A stretch of 64,000 nucleotides of DNA, taken from positions 1,192,501 through 1,256,500 of the forward strand of contig NC_012914.1 of the NCBI RefSeq assembly GCF_000023585.1, written 5' to 3'. A program made the position numbers and the translations under genes. This document shows positions 50,549 to 59,767 of the stretch, piece after piece. The notes under the pieces were generated by a model, which saw only the letters and a program-made list of their open reading frames with translations, was not told the DNA's origin and ran no database searches. This stretch comes from Paenibacillus sp. JDR-2 (GTDB lineage Bacteria; Bacillota; Bacilli; Paenibacillales; Paenibacillaceae). The stretch's first letter is position 1; each line of letters opens with the position of its first letter.

Positions 50549-52545
50549 TCCTGTTCGCAGGGTTTTCTTCTTTTCTGTATTCGAAAAGGAAAAATGACAG
50601 CGCAGCATTAATGCTTATGCTGTTTTTTGCCACGATCGGGCTATGCTATTACTCCTCGGCGGCATCCTATCGGAGCGATCCCGTCGGATTTTCGATTATA
50701 TATTTCGTACTCCCGTCTGTACCGATCATTTTCCTGCAGTTTATGAATCAGTACATGAAGCGGTATAATGTCGTCTTCATCAGCAAAGCCGGATTAATCG
50801 GAATGCTGAGCACGTTTGGCGCGGTCGAGCTTGGCATGCTGCTGTATGTCTGGACGGATCTTGTGTCGAACGGTGCGTTTGTATACATACGGATGTTGTA
50901 TTACGGTACCTTGATTATCGGAAATTTCATCTGCATCTATCAGCTCGTCAGAAAGTATTTGCAGTACCGCAAGACGAAGTTTAATTCGCTTTTCAAAATT
51001 ACGCTGGTGTCGCATATCGTTGCGTTTACACCATTTACGGCAATGAACCTGCTGCCGCTCTTTATCGGCGGAGGACAGATTTTACCGGCTGCCTTTACTT
51101 CTTTGTTTTTGTTTGTGCTGCCGATCGTTTATTTCTATCTGCTAACATCCAATCAGCTCTTTGACATTGACTTCATCCTGACAAGGTTTAAATATTATAC
51201 GCTTCTGTCCGCCCTGCCGGCTCTCTTGCTGACGCTTGCGATCATCGGAGTGCAGAAAGGAAAGACTGACGTATCCTGGATTGGTTACATTCAAATATTC
51301 CTGACGTCTTATGTTGTGATGACTCTTTTCTTGTATGTGAAGGAGCAGATCGATCATAAGTTCCGTCCGAAGCTATTCAAAGCCATGTACAGCTATCAGG
51401 ACAGTCTGGACCGTTTCTCGCGCAAGGTTGCAACCGTGATGAAGAGAGCGGATTTGGAGGCTGTGCTGAAGCAAGAGATCAGCGATCTGCTTCCGGTTAA
51501 CCGGATTGATTTTGTCCTAGTGGATCAAGCAGACGGCTCCGTGCACAAGCTGGGTGAATCCGACGAGGAGAAAGGAACGTCCTTGTTCCTGCTTCAGGTT
51601 GCGGAATCGCTGCAGGTTGGCGAAATGGTGGAACTGCCGCATGGCATCGGTCTTGTAATCGGCCGCCAGCGTTCCAAATACCATGTCGTGTGGATTGGTT
51701 CGAAGACGAACCATACCCGGTTCAACTCGGACGAGCTTCGCTGGTTGAAGACGCTCGCGAATTATTCCAGTATTGTCTTTGAGAATCTCTACCTGATCGA
51801 AGGTCTGATTGAGGACCTGGAATCGGAAGTTCGCAAGGAGCAGACTACCGCTCCCTGGGTTCTGCGGTTGTTGTTCTGTCTGTCGGAGAACGAACGAAGA
51901 AAGCTGGCTGCCGATCTTCATGACTCCGCGCTGCAGGACCAGTTAATCTGGTACCGCAAGCTGGAGGGATTAATGAACGATTATCCTATCTCGGACAATC
52001 TTAGCGATGAGCTGAACGAGATCAAGGAGGGCCTGCTGGATGTTATTCACCAGATCCGGGAGACCTGCAATGAGCTGCGGCCGCCTCTATTGAAAGAGAT
52101 GGGCGTAATCGAAGCCGTTGAATCTATAGTCGAGCACTCGCAGATGCGCGATAATTTCGCCGTTGATTTCAGACCGAAGCCATTCGCCCATCCGCTTAAC
52201 GAAGAGCAGATTACAGCCATTTACCGTATCGTACAGGAATTGCTCAGGAACGCTGCCAAGCATGCGCAGGCGAACCGGGTCACTCTGGAGCTTGAACAGC
52301 GTAAAGGAAGAATCTACTTCCGCTACAAGGACGACGGTATCGGGATGGATGTTGATTATATGAAAGCATCCTTTGAGCATATGGGGCTGTCCGGCATTAA
52401 AGAGCGGGTAGCGAGTCTTGAAGGAGAAATTACGTTCCGGTCGAGGCGCGGAAGCGGGCTGGAGGTTGTAATCAACTTGCCGGAGACAATGACGACCGGT
52501 CGTTCGGAAAGGGGATTATTGCGTGATTCGTATCTTATTAGTTGA
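50512..52545 (+). CDS. comP: ComP sensor histidine kinase, main part
   Basis: A frame of up to 677 residues: about six hydrophobic segments (first about 10-270), an intracellular GAF-like region (about 330-430) and a HisKA_3 dimerisation domain with LAADLHDSALQDQ (phospho-His near residue 470), then the HATPase with LLRNAAKHAQA (about 580), DDGIGMD (about 612) and GLSGIKERVASLEG. This is the NarX/ComP/DegS type kinase. The TTG at 50512 has only a weak TTGGGA upstream, so it is more probably the second half of a broken gene than a true start. Joined with the frame before it, the protein would be about 797 residues; B. subtilis ComP has 769. It ends 23 bases inside comA. Confidence 0.85.
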   Translation: MFIQLYIPLISLILFAGFSSFLYSKRKNDSAALMLMLFFATIGLCYYSSAASYRSDPVGFSIIYFVLPSVPIIFLQFMNQYMKRYNVVFISKAGLIGMLSTFGAVELGMLLYVWTDLVSNGAFVYIRMLYYGTLIIGNFICIYQLVRKYLQYRKTKFNSLFKITLVSHIVAFTPFTAMNLLPLFIGGGQILPAAFTSLFLFVLPIVYFYLLTSNQLFDIDFILTRFKYYTLLSALPALLLTLAIIGVQKGKTDVSWIGYIQIFLTSYVVMTLFLYVKEQIDHKFRPKLFKAMYSYQDSLDRFSRKVATVMKRADLEAVLKQEISDLLPVNRIDFVLVDQADGSVHKLGESDEEKGTSLFLLQVAESLQVGEMVELPHGIGLVIGRQRSKYHVVWIGSKTNHTRFNSDELRWLKTLANYSSIVFENLYLIEGLIEDLESEVRKEQTTAPWVLRLLFCLSENERRKLAADLHDSALQDQLIWYRKLEGLMNDYPISDNLSDELNEIKEGLLDVIHQIRETCNELRPPLLKEMGVIEAVESIVEHSQMRDNFAVDFRPKPFAHPLNEEQITAIYRIVQELLRNAAKHAQANRVTLELEQRKGRIYFRYKDDGIGMDVDYMKASFEHMGLSGIKERVASLEGEITFRSRRGSGLEVVINLPETMTTGRSERGLLRDSYLIS

Positions 52546-53179
52546 TGATCATCCTTCCGTTGGCGAAGGAACCAAAACCATGATCGAACAGGATCCTGAA
52601 ATGAAGGTAACGGTGGTGCTGTCCGCAATGGAAGCGCTCGATGCCGTCAATCATGACCCCTTTGATATTATATTGTGTGACCTGAATATGCCCGGAATAA
52701 GCGGTCTTGAGCTCACGAAACGACTTATTCAGCAAGATCCCGACCGCCGGGTGCTTATCTATACCGGCTATGAGATCAGCACCCATTACAACCTGCTGAT
52801 TGAATGCGGAGTTTCGGGATTTATTTCCAAGACGGTGTCACGGGAGCAGCTTCATAACAACATCCGCTGCGCGATGCGAGGGGAAGCGGTTATTCCGATT
52901 ACCCTGCTGAAGCAGCTGCGGCGTAATGAAGTGAAGATTACCCGTGCGGAGAAAGCTATCGAAGAGGTCTCGATTAATGAACGGGACCAGGATATTTTGC
53001 AGGAAGTGGCGAGCGGCAGCAGCAATAAGGATATCGCTGCCAAGCTTCATATGAGCCAACGGACGGTAGAGTACAATTTAACCCGCATTTTCGAGAAGCT
53101 GAGCGTGCGCTCAAGATCCGAAGCGATTGTAGAGGCCAAACGGCTTGGACTTATTCGCATGGAGCAATTTTTAACCTAA
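52523..53179 (+). CDS. comA: ComA response regulator
   Basis: A 218-residue NarL/LuxR-type regulator: RILLVDDHPSVGEGTKTMIE (about 3-22), phospho-acceptor Asp53 in IILCDLNMPGISG, Lys near 105 in FISKTVSREQL, and a C-terminal LuxR helix-turn-helix (EVASGSSNKDIAAKLHMSQRTVEYN, about 161-185). It should be phosphorylated by ComP and then activate competence- or surfactin-type targets through TTGCGG-like boxes. GTG start at 52523 overlaps comP by 23 bases. A terminator at 53323 ends the transcript. Confidence 0.88.
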   Translation: MIRILLVDDHPSVGEGTKTMIEQDPEMKVTVVLSAMEALDAVNHDPFDIILCDLNMPGISGLELTKRLIQQDPDRRVLIYTGYEISTHYNLLIECGVSGFISKTVSREQLHNNIRCAMRGEAVIPITLLKQLRRNEVKITRAEKAIEEVSINERDQDILQEVASGSSNKDIAAKLHMSQRTVEYNLTRIFEKLSVRSRSEAIVEAKRLGLIRMEQFLT

Positions 53180-53322
53180 TTGTTGCTTACCCCGACTTCT
53201 CGCGATTCGCCACCGGTGAACGTGAAAGTCTTCTTATATGGGATAGCTGCCGCGGAAGCCGCAGAATCGTATCCCCGTGTTTTGTCTATGTAAGACCACC
53301 CTAACTTTTGGTTTCCCTCTCA

Positions 53323-53358
53323 ATGCTTACGTCTATATGGCGTAAGCATCTTTTTTTT
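53323..53358 (+). terminator. Terminator of the com locus
   Basis: ATGCTTACG (53323-53331) with CGTAAGCAT (53341-53349), then C and eight T. Confidence 0.87.
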
Positions 53359-53427
53359 AATAAACAAAGTATAATTGTATCTATAATGTTCGCAGTATAC
53401 ATACGAGTGTGGGGTGGAGGCAAAGCA

Positions 53428-53844
53428 ATGAAATATATATGGTTATGGGTGGTCTTTATTATTCTCTTTACTATGGCTGCTCTTGGTCTGGAAATACTGG
53501 AAGGAAACAAGATTACGACTACGGAATATTACGGGCTGCGTAACATGGGCAGTATCTTCGTTATGTTTTGCTTGCTCTGCAGCATTGTTATATACGTGGT
53601 TACTTTCTTCCCGTTAACATTGCTTCTTACGAGGTTCGTAAAGCTATTACCCGCAAGAATCGTCTTATATTCCATTGCGGGAGGGATAATTGGAATATGG
53701 GTTTTTGATCAATTTTATGATTTGGGCGATGACTATTACGTGAAGGGATATAATCTTAACGTAAATAGCGCCTTAATTCTGTTTGGGCTGGCAGGCTTCT
53801 TCTATTCAATCATGGACAAGTTTTTAGAAAATAAAAAGAAATAA
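53428..53844 (+). CDS. Small integral membrane protein, unknown
   Basis: A 138-residue protein with four hydrophobic segments (about 3-22, 38-58, 72-92 and 113-130) and a charged C-terminus (DKFLENKKK). No recognisable family. Start: ATG at 53428 with GGAGGC 8 bases upstream; an open frame from 53308 has no support. It lies just after the com locus terminator on the plus strand. The gene is somewhat AT-rich compared with neighbours. Confidence 0.6.
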   Translation: MKYIWLWVVFIILFTMAALGLEILEGNKITTTEYYGLRNMGSIFVMFCLLCSIVIYVVTFFPLTLLLTRFVKLLPARIVLYSIAGGIIGIWVFDQFYDLGDDYYVKGYNLNVNSALILFGLAGFFYSIMDKFLENKKK

Positions 53845-53846
53845 AA

Positions 53847-53884
53847 CCTCCCCGGCGCAATCACGACGGATGCGAGGGGAGGCT
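53847..53884 (-). terminator. Terminator of the ABC-F gene
   Basis: CCTCCCC / GGGGAGG around a 22-base loop, followed on the minus strand by TTTTATTT. Weak. Confidence 0.5.
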
Positions 53885-53892
53885 GTTGGCGC

Positions 53893-55821
53893 TTATTCGC
53901 TTAGTTGTTCCCACTGCTCATAAGCGGCGTTAAGCGAAGCGCGTTTCTCTTCAATCTTGGTTTGAATCTCTTGAATGGCCATATAGTCGTTAAAGATAGC
54001 CGGGTCGGTTAGTTGTACCTCGAACTCGGCAATCTGTTCTTCCAGCGTGGCGATCTCCTGCTCAAGCTGTTCCAGCTTGCGAAGGCGGCTCCGTTCTTCA
54101 CGTTTGGCTTGCTTATCCATTTCGTAGGAAGTAGGAGCTTCTACAACAGGCTGGTTGGATTTGCTAGCCAGTTTTGCGGCTGCTTCAAGGCGGGCTTCCT
54201 CCAGCTCGGCTTTCTTCTCGATCATATCATCATAATTTCCTAGGAAATGCTCGGTTCCTGCCGGAGTTAGTTCGACAATACGTTCCGCCATTTTGTTAAG
54301 GAAATAACGGTCATGGGAGATAAAAAGCAAGGTTCCGTCGTAATCGAGTAGAGCGGATTCAAGCACCTCTTTGCTGAACAGGTCCAGATGGTTGGTAGGT
54401 TCGTCCAGAATGAGGACGTTTGCCTGCTCAAGCATCAGCTTGGCCAGCGAGACGCGCGCTTTTTCCCCGCCGCTGAGGGAGGAAATACGCTTTAGGACAT
54501 CCTCGCCGCTGAACAGGAAGTTGCCAAGCACGGTACGTATGCGGGCTTCCTCCATATGCGGGTAAGTCCCCCATACTTCTTCGAGTACGGTATTGGAAGG
54601 AGTTAACCCGGTCTGCTCCTGGTCATAGTATCCAAGCTTGACGTTTGAACCCCAACGGACGGTGCCTGTCTGCGGTTGTCTTTGCCCAACCAATACCTTT
54701 AACAGAGTTGACTTGCCGATCCCGTTTGGTCCGATGAGGGCAACCGTTTCACTGCGGGACAGCTTGAAGGATACGTGCTGGAAGAGCTGGCGGTCCTTCT
54801 TCGGAAACTTGACGGACAGGTCGGCAACATCCAGCACGTCCTTGCCCGTCTGGCGCTCGATCTCGAAGGTGAAACGGGCTTTCTTCAAGTCGCCAAGCGG
54901 CCTGTCGAGCACATCCATTTTCTCGAGCGCTTTACGTCGGCTTTGAGCCCGCTTGGTTGTGGAAGCACGGACGATATTGCGTTGAATGAACTGTTCCATC
55001 TTTGCGATTTCATCCTGCTGCTTCTCAAATTGCTTCATGTCAGCCTCGTATTCGGCAGCCTTGAGCTCTATGTACCGGCTATAGTTGCCCGTGTAACGTC
55101 TGGCGGCATGGCGTTCGATCTCTATAATGGTTGTAGCGAGCGCATCAAGGAAGTAACGGTCATGGGAGACAACCAGAATGGCTCCGGAATAGCTGCGGAG
55201 ATAACCCTCGAGCCAAGTCAGCGTTGGAATGTCCAGATAGTTGGTAGGCTCGTCGAGCATGAGCAGATCCGGTGCCTGCAGCAGAATGCGGGCAAGCGCA
55301 AGGCGGGTCTTCTGACCGCCGCTTAACGTGCTGATTAGCGTGTCAGCCGCGAAGCTGCCAAAGCCCATTCCGTGAAGGACGCTGTTAATGCGGGTATTAA
55401 TCTCGAAGCCGCCTTGCTCGCGGAACCAGTCGGACTTGCGGGAATACCGGTCGAGAACATCCTCGTATCGTTTGGGATTGTCATGAAGAGCCGGGTCAGC
55501 GATTTGCCGCTCCAGCTCGCGAAGCTCTTGTTCAGCTTCGATCAAATGGGAGAATACGGCACGCATCTCCTCTATGATCGTGCGGTTCGATTGGAGACCG
55601 CTGTTCTGGGCCAGATAGCCGATCCGTGTTTCCTTGGCTTTATGAATGGCACCGGAGTCATAAGAAAGCTCGCCCGCAATAATTTTGAGCAATGTCGATT
55701 TGCCGGCGCCGTTTACGCCTACAAGTCCTACCCGTTCGCGTTCCAGGACTTGCATCGATATATCGGATAAGATGACGTCTATGCCATAATTTTTACTGAT
55801 ATTGGATAACTGAAGCAGCAT
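53893..55821 (-). CDS. ABC-F family ATPase (YdiF/Uup-like)
   Basis: A 642-residue soluble protein with two ATP cassettes: Walker A GVNGAGKSTLL (about 36-46) and GPNGIGKSTLL (about 358-368), signatures LSGGQKTRLALA (about 148) and LSGGEKARVSLA (about 448), Walker B LLMLDEPTNYLD and VLILDEPTNHLD, plus a charged linker between cassettes (KQFEKQQDEIAKMEQFIQRN) and a C-terminal coiled coil (about 555-640). Such proteins act at the ribosome in translation or in antibiotic protection; the length and coiled-coil end resemble YdiF. Start: ATG at 55821 with GGAGG 8 bases upstream rather than the longer frame. Monocistronic. Confidence 0.88.
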   Translation of the reverse strand: MLLQLSNISKNYGIDVILSDISMQVLERERVGLVGVNGAGKSTLLKIIAGELSYDSGAIHKAKETRIGYLAQNSGLQSNRTIIEEMRAVFSHLIEAEQELRELERQIADPALHDNPKRYEDVLDRYSRKSDWFREQGGFEINTRINSVLHGMGFGSFAADTLISTLSGGQKTRLALARILLQAPDLLMLDEPTNYLDIPTLTWLEGYLRSYSGAILVVSHDRYFLDALATTIIEIERHAARRYTGNYSRYIELKAAEYEADMKQFEKQQDEIAKMEQFIQRNIVRASTTKRAQSRRKALEKMDVLDRPLGDLKKARFTFEIERQTGKDVLDVADLSVKFPKKDRQLFQHVSFKLSRSETVALIGPNGIGKSTLLKVLVGQRQPQTGTVRWGSNVKLGYYDQEQTGLTPSNTVLEEVWGTYPHMEEARIRTVLGNFLFSGEDVLKRISSLSGGEKARVSLAKLMLEQANVLILDEPTNHLDLFSKEVLESALLDYDGTLLFISHDRYFLNKMAERIVELTPAGTEHFLGNYDDMIEKKAELEEARLEAAAKLASKSNQPVVEAPTSYEMDKQAKREERSRLRKLEQLEQEIATLEEQIAEFEVQLTDPAIFNDYMAIQEIQTKIEEKRASLNAAYEQWEQLSE

Positions 55822-55934
55822 GAATAATACCTCCAACAAATAATGACAGGCTTTTCCGTTCCATTATATATTACCAGTCGCCATTGGCGAAAGTTGCATA
55901 ACAATGGTAAACTACATTTAAACAAAAAGCATGT

Positions 55935-56573
55935 ATGGGAAGGCTGATCCGGGAAGCGATGAATGAACAATCAAACGGGATGCCGCTGGATAAGGCAGCG
56001 CTGCGAAAAGCCATCACGCAGCTGCGTGACGGGATCCCTCTTGAAGAGCGTATCATCCGTTCGGAGGCGGCATGCCGGTATTTAACGAATTGGATGATGG
56101 AACATGGAGTGGCAAGCTTTATGTGTTATGTGCCATTTCGTTCCGAACTGAATACCCGTTCGTTGATTGAGTGGGGCTGGAAGACGGGAGCGGAGGTTGT
56201 TGTTCCGAAATGTTATCCGGCGGACCGGTCAATGACTTTGCATAAACTGGACAACTGGAGCGGTCTTAAGGCAGGAGCCTACGGCATTCTGGAGCCTGAC
56301 CCGGATAGATGCCCGGCGCTGCCGGATTCTTATGTTCCTGGTCTCGTCGTTGCGCCAGGGATCGCTTTTGACAAAAAAGGCGGTCGTCTCGGCTACGGCG
56401 GCGGATATTATGACCGTTTTGCCGAGCGGCTGGGCCGTGAGCGGGCGGATGTGACATGGCTTGGCATCGCGTTCGAAGATCAGCTTGTAGACGATATTCC
56501 AATGCAGACCCATGACAGGCGAATGGACGGTATTGTAACTGAGCTTTCAGCAAGAGTTTGGAGTGACGGCTAA
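55935..56573 (+). CDS. 5-formyltetrahydrofolate cyclo-ligase
   Basis: A 212-residue protein with the family signature [22 protein letters not shown] (about 141-162, ATP/folate site) and [19 protein letters not shown] in the N-terminal half. It converts 5-formyl-THF to 5,10-methenyl-THF with ATP. The start is uncertain: ATG at 55935 and ATG at 55959 are both possible; neither has a perfect ribosome site. Its stop overlaps the moaC start (TAATG). In a tight cluster with the molybdenum cofactor genes. Confidence 0.9.
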   Translation: MGRLIREAMNEQSNGMPLDKAALRKAITQLRDGIPLEERIIRSEAACRYLTNWMMEHGVASFMCYVPFRSELNTRSLIEWGWKTGAEVVVPKCYPADRSMTLHKLDNWSGLKAGAYGILEPDPDRCPALPDSYVPGLVVAPGIAFDKKGGRLGYGGGYYDRFAERLGRERADVTWLGIAFEDQLVDDIPMQTHDRRMDGIVTELSARVWSDG

Positions 56574-57040
56574 TGGAACTGACTCATTTTAACGAACAAG
56601 GTCGGGCACGGATGGTTGACGTCAGCGATAAGGAAGTAACGGCGAGAACGGCAACCGCGCGTACGCAGGTGAAGATGAACCCGGGTACGCTAGCCCGAAT
56701 TAAGGAAGGCAGCATAGGTAAAGGGGATGTGCTGGCCGTGTCGCAGGTAGCTGCGATAATGGCCGCGAAGAAAACATCGGATTGGATTCCGATGTGCCAT
56801 CCGCTTCCGCTTACAGGCGTTAATGTTACCTTCGGGGATAACGGACAAGATGAGCTGTATATTGAAGCAACGGTCAAGACAACCGGTAAGACAGGCGTTG
56901 AGATGGAAGCTTTGACAGCTGTCTCTGCCGCGGCGCTTACCGTGTATGATATGTGCAAGGCGCTGCAGAAGGATATGGTCATCGGTCCCACGTACCTGAT
57001 TGAGAAGACCGGGGGCAAAAACGGAGACTATCGGATTTGA
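56573..57040 (+). CDS. moaC: Cyclic pyranopterin monophosphate synthase MoaC
   Basis: A 155-residue protein: [23 protein letters not shown] (about 4-26), [19 protein letters not shown] (about 64-82) with the conserved HP, and [23 protein letters not shown] (about 110-132). It works with MoaA to make cPMP, the first step of molybdopterin synthesis; MoaA is not in this window. Overlaps the previous gene by one base; moaB follows 37 bases later. Confidence 0.95.
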   Translation: MELTHFNEQGRARMVDVSDKEVTARTATARTQVKMNPGTLARIKEGSIGKGDVLAVSQVAAIMAAKKTSDWIPMCHPLPLTGVNVTFGDNGQDELYIEATVKTTGKTGVEMEALTAVSAAALTVYDMCKALQKDMVIGPTYLIEKTGGKNGDYRI

Positions 57041-57077
57041 CAACCCATGAACGGATAAGGGATGGGAGGAATAATAG

Positions 57078-57569
57078 ATGCGGTGGAAAGTAGCGATATT
57101 GACGGCAAGTGACAAAGGCTCGCGCGGGGAACGTGAAGATACTAGCGCACAGGTTATTCGCGAGCTGGTAGAGGAAGAACTAGGCGGAGAAATTGTCGAT
57201 TACCGGATCGTACCTGACGAACAGGACGAGATCATGGCGGCCATCATCGAGATGACCGAATATTATCAGGCAGATCTGGTCTTAACGACGGGCGGGACCG
57301 GTCTGGCGCAAAGGGATGTAACACCGGAAGCAACCCTTAAGGTGGTTGACCGCCTTGTACCCGGAATTTCGGAAGCGATGCGGATGGGAGCTTTGCAGAA
57401 AACCCGCCGTGCGATGCTTTCCCGAGGAGTATGCGGCATTCGCGGACAAGCGCTGATCATTAATCTGCCGGGCAGCCCGAAGGGTGTTCATGAAAGTCTG
57501 ATGGCGATTATGGATCAGCTGCCTCATGCCTTGGAGATTGTAACCGGCACGCATGGAGATCACGAATGA
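57078..57569 (+). CDS. moaB: MoaB/Mog family molybdenum cofactor biosynthesis protein
   Basis: A 163-residue MoCF-fold protein: LTASDKGSRGEREDTSAQVI (about 8-27), LVLTTGGTGLAQRDVTPEATLKV (about 71-93, adenylylation site) and INLPGSPKGVHESL (about 133). MoaB or Mog; in this gene order (moaC-moaB) MoaB is usual. GGAGGAATA precedes the ATG. Overlaps the next gene by 4 bases (ATGA). Confidence 0.9.
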   Translation: MRWKVAILTASDKGSRGEREDTSAQVIRELVEEELGGEIVDYRIVPDEQDEIMAAIIEMTEYYQADLVLTTGGTGLAQRDVTPEATLKVVDRLVPGISEAMRMGALQKTRRAMLSRGVCGIRGQALIINLPGSPKGVHESLMAIMDQLPHALEIVTGTHGDHE

Positions 57570-58585
57570 GCGGAGCGGATACGATACTGAAGGAAGTTCC
57601 GGTTCAGGAAGCCGTTGGTCTACGGCTTGCCCATGATCTTACGCAGATCATACCCGGAAAGTTTAAAGGACGTTTGTTCAAAAAAGGCCATGTTATCACG
57701 GAAGCTGATATTCCAAGCCTGCTGGATATCGGCAAGGAGCATATCTATATTATGGAGCTGGGCGAGAGCGAGCTTCATGAGGATGATGCAGCCAACCGGA
57801 TGGCTAAGGCGCTTGCCGGAGAAGGAATCGCGCTGTCCGATCCGCATGAGGGCAAGGTCAGCTTGAAAGCTTCAATACAAGGTCTTGCGGAGGTAGACCA
57901 GACTCTTGTGGAAGCGATTAATGAGCTTGGAGAGATTGCCTTGGCGACGGTGAAGACGAATAGCGTTGTACAGGAAGGCCGTGCACTCGCTGCTACCAGA
58001 GCGATTCCTCTTACCGTGCCTAAAGCAAAGGTTGAAGAGGTCGAAAGACTAGCAGCGGAATATAGAGCCGCCAATCAAGGGGAGGCCCCTCTTCGGGTTG
58101 TACCTTTCCGCAAGCTGCGGGCGGGACTTCTGACAACCGGGGGCGAAGTGTTTTCCGGACGTATTCAGGATAGGTTTGGTCCGGCTGTCCGTTCCAAGCT
58201 GGAAGCGTTTGGCTCGGAAGTAGCCGAGCAGCGTTTCGCGCCGGATGACCGACAAATAATTGTCAAGGAAATACACTATTTGCTAGAGCAACGTTATGAT
58301 ATGATACTAGTGACCGGCGGTATGTCGGTTGATCCTGATGACCGGACACCAGGCGCGATTAAAGCGTCCGGAGCGGATATTGTCAGCTACGGCACGCCAA
58401 TGCTGCCTGGCTCGATGCTGCTTATGGGTTATTTGAACGGCGTGCCGATTATGGGATTGCCGGGCTGCGTCATGCATGATCCGTATACTTCCTTCGATGT
58501 ACTGCTGCCTCGTATATTAGCTGGTCAGACTATCGTGAGAGAAGACATTGTCCGTATGGGATATGGCGGTTTGAACAACGGTTAG
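57566..58585 (+). CDS. Molybdopterin-binding (MoCF domain) protein
   Basis: A 339-residue protein with an N-terminal SAF-like part (KEVPVQEAVGLRLAHDLTQIIPGKFKG), a central domain of unclear kind and a C-terminal MoCF domain with LTTGGEVFSG (about 195), VTGGMSVDPDDRTPGAIK (about 249-266) and LPGCVMHDPYTSFDVLLPR (about 303-321). It is related to MoeA and CinA but lacks the full MoeA domain set, and is annotated in relatives only as a molybdopterin-binding protein. Likely co-expressed with moaC and moaB; tatA follows 41 bases later. Confidence 0.75.
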   Translation: MSGADTILKEVPVQEAVGLRLAHDLTQIIPGKFKGRLFKKGHVITEADIPSLLDIGKEHIYIMELGESELHEDDAANRMAKALAGEGIALSDPHEGKVSLKASIQGLAEVDQTLVEAINELGEIALATVKTNSVVQEGRALAATRAIPLTVPKAKVEEVERLAAEYRAANQGEAPLRVVPFRKLRAGLLTTGGEVFSGRIQDRFGPAVRSKLEAFGSEVAEQRFAPDDRQIIVKEIHYLLEQRYDMILVTGGMSVDPDDRTPGAIKASGADIVSYGTPMLPGSMLLMGYLNGVPIMGLPGCVMHDPYTSFDVLLPRILAGQTIVREDIVRMGYGGLNNG

Positions 58586-58626
58586 TGTAGTACATAAGCG
58601 TATAACGATGAGGAGGAAGATCGAGT

Positions 58627-58848
58627 ATGTCGGGAATTGGCGCAACAGGATTTATTTTGCTAGCAATTGTCGCTTTGCTGCTGTTTGGACCAAACAAGCT
58701 GCCTGAGCTGGGACGCGCATTCGGGCGCACGCTGAAGGAGTTTAAAGCAGGCGCAAGAGATATGATGGATGATGAGAAGGACAACAAACGGGTTGAAGTG
58801 AACCGTACGGAAAATATCGAAGTGGATAATAAGCGGCTTCCGGACTAA
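58627..58848 (+). CDS. tatA: Twin-arginine translocase subunit TatA
   Basis: A 73-residue protein: one membrane helix (GFILLAIVALLLFGPNKLPELGRAFGRTLKEFK, the FGP-x-K-LPELGRA-G hallmark) followed by an amphipathic helix and a charged tail. It forms the Tat pore. Next to tatC; the preceding molybdenum cofactor genes fit, since many molybdoenzymes are Tat substrates. GAGGAGGAAGA precedes the ATG. Confidence 0.93.
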   Translation: MSGIGATGFILLAIVALLLFGPNKLPELGRAFGRTLKEFKAGARDMMDDEKDNKRVEVNRTENIEVDNKRLPD

Positions 58849-58884
58849 CCGGGCCCGCTTTTTTGCTGAAAGGGGGCTAAAAAG

Positions 58885-59697
58885 ATGAGTACATCACAAG
58901 ACAAGGCTTCCGGACAGAGTTTCGACCGGGCCCGAATTCGCGAAGAAGGCTTGATGCCGCTATTTGAGCATCTTGGCGAGCTGCGGAAGCGGATTATTTA
59001 TATGCTGATTGTCATCGTTGCAGGCCTTATTATCGGACTCGTTATTGCTGAACCGGCCTATAACTTCCTGATGGAGCAGGAGCCGGCAAAAGGCTTGCAG
59101 CTGCATGCCTTCTCTTTATGGGACGGCATTGGCATATATATGAAATTTGCCTTTGTTATCGCTCTTTTGCTCGCTATTCCGTTTACGGCCTATCAGCTTT
59201 GGGCTTTTGTGAAGCCTGCGCTTAAGCCGAATGAACAACGGGCAACAATCAAATACATACCGTTTGCTCTGATTATGTTTCTGATTGGACTGGCTTTTTC
59301 GTATTTTGTCGTTTTCCCGCTGGCTTTTCATTTCACGCGAAAAGTTTCGGCGAATCTTAATCTGGAAGAAACGATTGGGATTACGCAGTACTTTTCCTTT
59401 ATGTTTAATATTTTGATACCGATTTCACTCTTGTTCGAGCTGCCGCTAGTCATTATGTTCCTGACGGCAATCCGGATTCTTAATCCGGTAAGGCTCCGCA
59501 AGATGAGACGGATTGCTTATTTCCTTATGATCTTTATTGGTGTCGTTGTGACGCCGCCGGATTTCGTATCCGACAGCTTGGTTGCGATTCCTCTTATCAT
59601 TCTGTATGAGATAAGCGTGCTGCTGTCCGGAACGGTATACAAAAAACAGCTTGCCGCTGCCGAGAAACGCGAAGCAGAGTGGGCAGCGGGGCAATAA
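58885..59697 (+). CDS. tatC: Twin-arginine translocase subunit TatC
   Basis: A 270-residue membrane protein with six hydrophobic segments and the TatC blocks MPLFEHLGELRKRIIYMLIVI (about 23-43, signal-peptide-binding cytosolic start), FAFVIALLLAIPFTAYQLWAFVKPALKPNEQR (about 90-121), FELPLVIMFL and VTPPDFVSDSLVAIPL. It recognises twin-arginine signals. A Tat substrate, EfeB, is encoded at 14635. AAGGGGG precedes the ATG. Confidence 0.95.
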   Translation: MSTSQDKASGQSFDRARIREEGLMPLFEHLGELRKRIIYMLIVIVAGLIIGLVIAEPAYNFLMEQEPAKGLQLHAFSLWDGIGIYMKFAFVIALLLAIPFTAYQLWAFVKPALKPNEQRATIKYIPFALIMFLIGLAFSYFVVFPLAFHFTRKVSANLNLEETIGITQYFSFMFNILIPISLLFELPLVIMFLTAIRILNPVRLRKMRRIAYFLMIFIGVVVTPPDFVSDSLVAIPLIILYEISVLLSGTVYKKQLAAAEKREAEWAAGQ

Positions 59698-59711
59698 GCC
59701 TGCGTTAAGCC

Positions 59712-59746
59712 AAAAAGACCTTGGGACTCCCAAGGTCTTTTTTTTT
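59712..59746. terminator. Bidirectional terminator between tatC and glgC
   Basis: AAAAAGACCTTGGG / CCCAAGGTCTTTTT with a three-base loop and a longer T-run on the plus strand. Confidence 0.9.
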
Positions 59747-59767
59747 GCTGCATCGATGCCCGCCGGA

